Shown here piece by piece: positions 57,514 through 64,000 of a stretch of DNA of 64,000 nucleotides. The position numbers and the translations under genes are program-made. Position 1 is the first letter of the stretch. Each line of letters starts with the position of its first letter. The stretch is from Lytechinus pictus (Eukaryota; Echinodermata; Echinoidea; Temnopleuroida; Toxopneustidae). The stretch lies in the NCBI RefSeq assembly GCF_037042905.1, contig NC_087247.1:75562420-75626419 (forward strand), read 5' to 3'. The notes beneath the pieces were generated by a model. It searched no databases and was not told the DNA's origin. It saw nothing but the letters and a program-made list of their open reading frames with translations.

Positions 57514-57872
57514 CTGTTTGGTTAAGATAAAAAAAAAATTGGACTTGTTTATATGAATGGTCTCAGAGTTATTTTCTCATTATAAGATTTCTAAATAAAG
57601 GTCTCTAAATACTAAATTGAGTTCAAGTGACAGTACTAGTATGGTTCATATAAAAGTGGAAATGAAATTGTCTACACTATTAAAAAAGAGACTATTCATA
57701 CCACTTATTAACTGTGTTAGTTTTGATATCATTTTGGGCACAGTTTCCAGTGTGCATGCATCTTAAAGAGATCCCAAGACCACCAACCCATCAACAAAGA
57801 TACAACGCACGGACAGGCATTTTTTGTTTGTTTAGAAAAGCGTTCTGTATCCGATATCACCAAAAGATATGA
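57514..57872. other. Flank upstream of the first PLC-like exon
   Basis: No further exon recognised. Confidence 0.4.
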
Positions 57873-60228
57873 AAAACAAGTGGAACGCCTCTGGCAGTCT
57901 CGCCTGCATTACGCGATTTAATATAGCAGCAGTGCTAACTTTGAAAACTACTATAAAATAATCATTCACAAAAACACCATTCATATAATGACATAATACC
58001 ACGTTCATTGACCATAAATGACATTTGAACAGTGACTTTAAACACCATTCATATAATGACATAATACCACGTTCATTGACCATAAATGACATTTGAACGG
58101 TGACTTAAGACTTGTCAACTACACCCATGTCCACATTTCATTCACTCTATCTATAAACTTTCAAAGTTATGATGGCAATTCAACAATTACCCCAACATGG
58201 CCTAAGTTTATTGACCTTAACTGACCTTTGACCTTGGTTTTGTGACCTGAAACTCACAGGGGATGTTCAGTGATACTTGATTACTCTTATATCCCAAGTT
58301 TTATGAACTAGATCCATACACTTTCAGAGTTAGGATGGTAATTCAACAAGTACCCCCAACACGTCCAAAGTTCATTACCTTTAATGACCTTTGACCATGT
58401 TCATGTGACCTGAAACTCGTACAGGATGTTCAGTGATACTTGATTACTCTTATGTCCAAGTTTTATGAACTAGATCCATAAACTTTCAGAGTTAGGATGG
58501 TAATTTAACAAGTACCCCCAACACGGCCAAAGTTCATTGACCTTAAATGACCATTGACCATGGTCATGTGACCTGAAACTCGACAAGGATATTCAGTGGT
58601 ACTTGATTAACCTAATGTCCAAGTTTCATGAACTAGATCCATAATTGTCAAAGTTATGATGGTAATTCAACAAATACCCCCAACTTGGCTAAAGTTCATT
58701 GACCCTAAATGACCTTTGACCTTGGTCATGTGACCTGAAACTAAGGCAGGATGTTCACTAATACTTGATTAACCTTATGTCCAAGTTTCATGAACTAGAT
58801 CCATAAATTTTCAAAGTTATGATAGTAATTCAACAAATACCCCCAACTTGACCAAAGTTCATTGACCCTAAATGACCTTTGACCTTGGTCACGTGACCTG
58901 AAACTCGAGCAGGATGTCCACTAATACTTGATTAAACTTATGCCCAAGTTTCATGAACTAGGTCCATATACTTTCTAAGTTATGATGTCATTAAAAAAAC
59001 TTAACTTTCGATTAAGATTTTGAAAATAATTCTCCCAACATGGTCAAAGTTCATTGACCCTAAATGACCTTTGACCTTGGTCATGTGACCTGAAACTCAG
59101 GCAGAATGTTCAGTAATACTTGATTAAACTTATGTCCAAGTTTCATGAACTAGGTCCATATACTTTCCAAGTTATGATGTCATTTCAAAAACTTAACCTC
59201 AGGTTAAGATTTGATGTTGACGCCGCCGCCGCACAGTGGGCCAGGAGAGAGCAAAAGTGCGCCAAAACTGGTTTTTGGTCATGAAACAAATTTTGTTTTT
59301 TTCATGTTCTAAGCAAAGATAAGAATCTGTAGAATGCCTCCATACAATATTTCTCCATTAAATTGATTATTAGTTGCCCATTTTTATTCAATATTACCGG
59401 AAAATGACTCTTTACGGCTACCGCATGTGTAAATGACACGTTTTAGATATTTCACTGTTTTAATAAAACGGATTGCTTAATTTATTTCTTATTCACGGTG
59501 CTCTTTGATGAATGATTGTTTTAAGTGATCAAAGATTTTCAAGATAAAATGATAATCCCTTCAGAGGCAATTTTGGACGAAACCATTTGACAATGGGGGG
59601 TTTTAGCAATGTTTTTTTTCATGAGCATTTCTTTTACAAATTGCTGCCGATTGCTGCGCTGTAAATACCATGACGGTCTTTGTTATAGTTCATGCTTTAC
59701 ACCGATACCAAATTTAGCTGCACATACTTGCATTTTCTGGAGATATAACCAATTTTCCAACCACATGTTCGCCGTATTTATCACAAAAATCGTTCCAAGT
59801 TAGTGTCCCATTATGCCATGCCAAACGTTGCGGGTGACATTAAACAAACTCCCCATCGCGTGCTGGGAGAGAGAGAGAGGGGGGGGGGGATGTCTGGCTC
59901 AAGACAGTGTCTGGCTCTTGTGACTGGTGTCTGCCTTTAAAATATTTTCGTTAAACATACGTAAACTCGTAAAGGCAAGCTTTCATTTCCAATTCCACTA
60001 ACTATATAATAATACATGTAACACAACTTCATTTTGACGCCAAACTGTTCTATCCCGTGTTCCATATCTGATATGCTGTCATCCTGAGAAGATTCCCAGG
60101 TAAGATTTGTTTTGTTGTTCATAAACCAAGTAGGGGCTACTGTATATCACTATAACACACATGACTAGGGATGTGAAAAGTCTCACGCAGTTTTCTGACA
60201 AAATATGAAAATGTGTATAGGACAGAGA

Positions 60229-60505
60229 TGGGAGCGTTGTGGCCCAGTGGATTAGTCTTCGGACTTTGAAACAGAGGGTCGTGGGTTCGAATCCCAGCCA
60301 TGGCGTAATTTCCTTCAGCAAGAAATTTATCCACACTGTGCTGCACTCAACCCAGGTGAGATGAATGGGTACCCGGTAGGAAGAAATTCCTTGAATGCTT
60401 TGAGCGCCTAGGCAGCCCAGCTAAAGCCGGGGTAATAATAATAGCAGGGCCCGCTGGGAGAACAGTTTTCGGAACTGAAGCGGCTTCCCTGGGTAAATAT
60501 ACCTG

Positions 60506-60535
<30 letters not shown>
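60229..60535 (+). repeat. tRNA-derived SINE, near full length
   Basis: Head GGGAGCGTTGTGGCCCAGTG, with an A box in GTGGCCCAGTGG and B box GGGTTCGAATCCC (about 60,281-60,293). The body includes TGCTGCACTCAACCCAGGTG, AATGGGTACCCGG and TAAAGCCGGGGTAATAATAA. The tail is (TTA)n. Confidence 0.88.
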
Positions 60536-60537
<2 letters not shown>

Positions 60538-60779
60538 CGTTTAAGTTGCATTATCATTATTAGTATTTATCCCCCCAAAAGGGTTTGTAACTTCACATAC
60601 ACGTATGAATTCGTTTATCTCTTGGCTCATTCTAAATTTGCTATAATCGTTAGTATCGATCAAGAAGGAAGTGTATATTATCATTTCAAGAATTGTTTGG
60701 TTTATGACTCTCATTGACTTTATATGTATTCCACAGACTAATGGTAACAGGTGACATTGTGATTAGTAGCAAGTTTTTA

Positions 60780-60900
60780 ATAATAATATAGGGTATTTAT
60801 ATTGCGCACATATCCACCTTGTTAGGTGCTCAAGGCGCTCCTATATTACCCGGCTAAGCTAGGCGTTCATAGCGCACACAGCTTTTTAAGGAATTACTTC
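60780..60900 (-). repeat. SINE tail fragment, inverted
   Basis: TAATAATATAGGGTA, CACCTTGTTAGGTGCTCAAG, GCGCTCCTATATTACCCGGC: reverse complement of the tail at 15,395-15,507. Confidence 0.8.
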
Positions 60901-61699
60901 CTACCGGTAGAGTACAACAATCACAGCCTCTTCCCCCTGATGTTCAAAGTATGCTAAAAGATCCTCTCACCAAAGACATAATAGTTGGTGAGATAGTAGA
61001 GAGAGACTCTGATTCGGAATAACTTTGTATACGCCGTTCTTGGTGAAATAGGTAGGCCTTGTAGGGCCTTGTACTGATTAACCTGCAGAGGACCCGGCCT
61101 CTATTATTTATCACTGGAATCATTATTTTAAAGATTTCACTGTCCACTTCTGGTATCAATCCATTTTAATTCATGTAGGTGTGGTTAATCATTGTACCCA
61201 GGGAATGAAAATACTTTTTTTTTACAATTTCACTTTGGATTAATGATAGGGCTTCCTCTTTAAGCGATACTCAAAGTCACCAATTGAATTATTTGTATCC
61301 TGAGCACAGACTTTTCTTGTTTGTTTGCCTGTTTGTGTGTTTGCTGTTTGCTAATATGCTTAATTATTACTGAAATTTCTCTAAAACTAGTTTCTGAAAA
61401 TTTGAAACTTATTGTAGAATTAGAAATATGTAATTTGTTCTCAAATGTTAACAGCCAATCAGATAACAGTATTTTAACGACGTCATCAATATTTGAAAAT
61501 ACTTTTATTGAATTCTACGGGTGAAATTACCCCTATCTCCTATGTACAAATGTGTGAATAATGGGTTTTGGCGCACTTTGGGTTCATTCTGGCCCACTGT
61601 GCGCCGCCGTCGGAAAAGTGGCGCCTATAGTCTCGCTCTGCTATGCAGGCGAGACAAAAAAAACTACTCAAGTAGGTTTAAAAATACTAGATTTCTTTA

Positions 61700-61970
61700 T
61701 ATATTTTGAATGCCACATCTATCTGAGTGTTGCCCCCCCCCCCCCCATTGAAAGCTGACTGTGAGTTCCAATCTAGCTTCTTTTTTTTTTAATCCTAGGA
61801 AGAGTTTCATCAACATTCTTTTGTTGTCTGATAGGTTGTTAGATCTGACAACATTCTTAGATTCTGATTGGCTGAGAGTTACCATCATGATGGTAACTGT
61901 AAAATAAAATGGGACTATTTGGATAAAATGTCTGACAAGTCCTTTCATGAAATGCTCCCTAGGTAAAGTA
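61700..61970. repeat. Repeat related to 25,600-25,730
   Basis: GATTCTGATTGGCTGAGAGT, GATAAAATGTCTGACAAGTC and CTTTCATGAAATGCTCCCT parallel 25,630-25,730. A C homopolymer lies at its left border. Confidence 0.65.
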
Positions 61971-62185
61971 AACTTCCAATCTTGACATTCTCTCTGTTCT
62001 GTAATGTTCTGTTGATCTGTTAGCCTTTCTCTTGGTCTAGTTCAACTAATCTTCCCTCCAATATATATATTTTATAAGGCTATGCATCCTAGTAATATGT
62101 CTCAGGTTTTGGTTGTTTAACTTTCCCGCCCAATTGTAGTTTGTGAACACCTTGCCACATACAATAATTCTTTATTTGTCTACAA

Positions 62186-62395
62186 TCATTTCCCAAATAT
62201 CTTCATCCTGTCTTTTGTAAGTCCACATTTCAAAAGATGTTCCATAGCCTTACTTATTAATGAATTTTTTACAGGGCACTCTTTTGGTGTCACAACATCA
62301 ATTTTAGTTCCTTCCGTAAAAAGGATTTCAAATCGGAATAAATCTTCTTTTGGAGGTAATTGGTTTACGTTATGATTTATATTGAACGAGATATT
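62186..62395 (-). CDS. Unassigned protein-like frame, possibly an exon
   Basis: The minus-strand frame reads PPKEDLFRFEILFTEGTKID, then VVTPKECPVKNSLI. That composition is far more protein-like than its surroundings. A good donor (TTAATAA|GTAAGG at 62,253) and a weak acceptor (CCAAAAG at 62,347) could make it a 93-nt exon 62,254-62,346. Alternatively it reads on to a TGA at 62,186 after MEHLLKCGLTKDRMKIFGK. I do not recognise a family and cannot tie it by phase to the PLC-like gene. Confidence 0.35.
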   Translation of the reverse strand, partial: NISFNINHNVNQLPPKEDLFRFEILFTEGTKIDVVTPKECPVKNSLISKAMEHLLKCGLTKDRMKIFGK

Positions 62396-62428
62396 TCCAA
62401 TTTATTTTTTTAACACTTAGCCTACATT

Positions 62429-62741
62429 ATGTATGCTGGTAAGACAGAGCCTAGCACAGAGTCATTCCTCCCAAAGTGGCCAAAACCAGTTTTCCTGCGG
62501 GCAGACAATGTAAGAAATGCAGAACACAAGGCTATATCATCGGAGGAATTATACCTCTTTTTGTCAAAAGTCATATCTATCCAACACATCGCAGGAATTC
62601 AGCAGATACGCTGACTTTGGAGAATATATCTCAACTCACACGACGAGCATGTGAAGCTCATCAGGGATGGTCTACCCATACAAGGGCGATAGCCCCCATC
62701 TACGATGTAAACTCATTCGCAAGGTTGAGAGATCATGACGA
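62429..62741 (+). pseudogene. Retrotransposon ORF1/gag-like fragment, 5' part
   Basis: KTEPSTESFLPKWPKPVFLR begins the frame. ISIQHIAGIQQIR continues after a frame change as WRIYLNSHDEHVKLIRDGLP and IQGR, and after another as IYDVNSFARLRDHD. This resembles the RRM-like part of ORF1 in LINE/gag-like elements (..GIQ..G.WRIYL....R..L...G). At least two frameshifts. It is cut at about 62,741 by an insertion. Confidence 0.6.
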
Positions 62742-63500
62742 AAAACCTCCATTTGAAAACACTATACCCCAGTTTCCCTTGCAATAAATTCTTTTCTCCG
62801 AGTACGACAAACCCTACTGCCCCAAGCATGCAATGTAAGTATCAAAACACCTGTTTCTTGACCTCGGTCCGAAGATAACACAACTGCCCGGCATATACAG
62901 TCACAGCAGGGGGCCACACACGATGGGATGCATGCGCAGCGCTGAGTGCGGACCCGGTAAGCATGACGTCATTTCTATTCGCTTACTTTCCTTATTTCGA
63001 GGTCGATTTTCTTCGTTCGAAATTAAAAATGAACTAACATTGAATTTCTGAATACAATATGCCTTTGAAAACGTGATTAAATATCAAATACAATAATTTC
63101 ATTCAGAAGGTCCTACTACAGGCAGAGAAGTCTTACGTAATAGCACAGCTGTTGTTTTTCATTTCGTCCTTGGCTCAACGCTCATAATCTGGCCTGTGGA
63201 GGTGAAATTGAGACAGCGGGGATTACCTGGCCAAGCGGGGTTGATCAGGCGGGTGTTTCATAAAGCTGTTCGTAAGTTAAGAGCGACTGGTGATCCTGTC
63301 TTGCAGTAAATGGTACACAACACCATTGGCGATAATCACCAGTCGCTCTTTAAGTCGCTCTTAACTTACGAACAGCTTTATGAAACGGCCCCCTGGGCTT
63401 GGAAATGATGTTTTAGATTTTCAAATGCAAAATGGGGTGAAATACCACAGTTTGCAATCTGAACTGCGGTACGTTCTCAAACGGGGGTTTGACGTAATGG
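62741..63500. mobile_element. Insertion splitting the ORF1-like gene
   Basis: Left CATGACGAAAAACCTCCATT and, on the reverse strand, right CATTACGTCAAACCCCCGTT form imperfect inverted ends (both continue TTGARAAC). The ORF1 reading resumes just after the right end. It carries the hairpin MITE at 63,246-63,396. Confidence 0.6.
63246..63396. mobile_element. 150-bp hairpin MITE
   Basis: GGGTGTTTCATAAAGCTGTT, CGTAAGTTAAGAGCGACTGG and TGAT mirrored as ATCACCAGTCGCTCTT, AAGTCGCTCTTAACTTACGA and ACAGCTTTATGAAACGGCCC. Arms are about 55 bp and nearly perfect. The terminal GGTGTTTCATAAA is shared with the 25,257 element. Confidence 0.88.
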
Positions 63501-64000
63501 AGAATAAAACTAGAATAATCTTCAAAGACATCCCCCTCTCTGTAGGCAATGACCTCATCAAAGCCAAGCTTCAGGGCATGAAATATGAAATAAAAGGAGA
63601 TATTTTGTGCCCAAACCTCTGACTCAAAGGGGAAATTACTTTTTGCCTGAATGGAGACAGAGTTCTGCACATTAGCCATCCTACAAAGCCCTTCCCCAGA
63701 AAGACGACCTTCGGGGGTACCTTCGTGAGAAGAGTCATACTACAACGAGCAGCCTGAGCAACCTAGAGCGAATGCTACATGTTCCTGGTATCTCATGGTG
63801 GGACATCATTCATCTAGGTGCACCGGAGAGCCTATATGCAGATACCGCAAACGACCAGGGCATGTGCAAAGTCAATGTCAACAAAACGAAAAAGTGTTAC
63901 GTAACGCCCAGGATGCAAGCAACGAGACGGTATTCGTGAATGTTGATGATCAACCGAGATCATCTGACGGAGAAAGAGAAAATCATGTTGAGAAGAAATG
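63480..64000 (+). pseudogene. Retrotransposon ORF1/gag-like fragment, 3' part, cut by window end
   Basis: ENKTRIIFKDIPLSVGNDLI, KAKLQGMKYEIKGD, then a TGA at 63,620, then LKGEITFCLNGDRVLHISHP in the same frame. After a frameshift near 63,750 a zinc-knuckle zone follows: CSWYLMVGHHSSRC, then CRYRKRPGHVQSQC. Both are CCHC-type knuckles (C-x2-C-x4-H-x4-C and a close variant) whose second Cys has become Tyr or Arg. Stops, frameshift and lost Cys show it is dead. Confidence 0.65.

Larger units (their letters stand above)
59232..61601. mobile_element. hAT-like element with 8-bp target duplication
   Basis: Ends CACAGTGGGCCAG...AAAGTGCGCCAAAAC and their inverse GTTTTGGCGCACTTT...CTGGCCCACTGTG. CGCCGCCG flanks both sides (59,224-59,231 and 61,602-61,609). 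The 8-bp duplication and CAGTG-type end suggest hAT. The 2,370 bp show no transposase frame, so it is non-autonomous or decayed. It contains a SINE and a SINE tail. Confidence 0.75.
57873..61655 (+). mobile_element. DR1-bearing repeat, family A, copy 5, split by a later insertion
   Basis: 5' part 57,873-59,231 (AAGTGGAACGCCTCTGGCAG start, seven or so units). 3' terminus 61,602-61,655 (GCCGTCGGAAAAGTGGCGCC, CTGCTATGCAGGCGAGAC). The split is the hAT-like element at 59,232-61,601. A tandem 61-bp duplication lies at about 57,980-58,105. Confidence 0.88.

Noticed and set aside
60229..60300. Functional tRNA gene
   Set aside because: A and B boxes are good, but the sequence continues into a SINE body and (TTA)n tail, and no complete acceptor stem forms.
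1..64000. CRISPR arrays, operons, riboswitches
   Set aside because: The DNA is eukaryotic. The regular repeats are satellites without unique spacers.

Overview
The window is animal nuclear DNA: AT-rich, with no operons and no long uninterrupted genes. Coding sequence comes as short exons with GT/AG boundaries inside introns packed with transposon debris. The repeat types (tRNA-derived SINE pieces, TTAA- and TTA-flanked foldback elements, arrays carrying TGACCTTTGACCT) and the gene types suggest a marine invertebrate deuterostome, most likely an echinoderm such as a sea urchin. That assignment is recognition from memory, not a search result.

Two genes can be assembled exon by exon with consistent reading phase. 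They are convergent. Gene 1 (+ strand, eleven exons between 9,445 and 29,059) encodes a cell-surface immunoglobulin-superfamily protein: three Ig domains, one fibronectin type III domain, a short linker and a C-terminal hydrophobic segment with a five-residue tail. Its first exon(s), with start codon and signal peptide, were not found. Gene 2 (- strand, nine exons between 57,513 and 35,714) encodes what looks like a PLC-like (TIM-barrel phosphodiesterase) protein with a Cys/Trp-rich C-terminal part. Its 5' end, with the expected first catalytic histidine, lies outside the window or was not found. About 5.9 kb of repeat-rich DNA separates the two stop codons.

Layout: 1-5.6 kb holds a CpG-rich patch and a decayed PIF/Harbinger transposon (2,555-5,036, TTA duplications). 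5.65-7.95 kb is a 41-bp minisatellite. 9.4-29.1 kb is gene 1, whose introns hold several foldback elements and a nested TTAA element. 29.1-35.7 kb is 3' flank with foldback elements. 35.7-57.5 kb is gene 2. Its intron between 46,560 and 37,992 begins with a 4-kb, 69-bp satellite array whose unit contains the exon's own last 16 bases and its 5' splice site. 57.5-61.7 kb holds a nuclear-receptor-motif repeat split by an hAT-like element that itself contains a SINE. 62.4-64 kb is a broken ORF1/gag-like retrotransposon gene.

The most unusual item is the array at 42,507-46,574. It appears to be a tandem amplification of a functional exon/intron junction, giving roughly 59 copies of the same donor site. 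Others worth attention are the dispersed perfect DR1 nuclear-receptor motifs, twin 64-bp perfect hairpins at 50.47-50.77 kb, and several insertions datable by target-site duplications or nesting.
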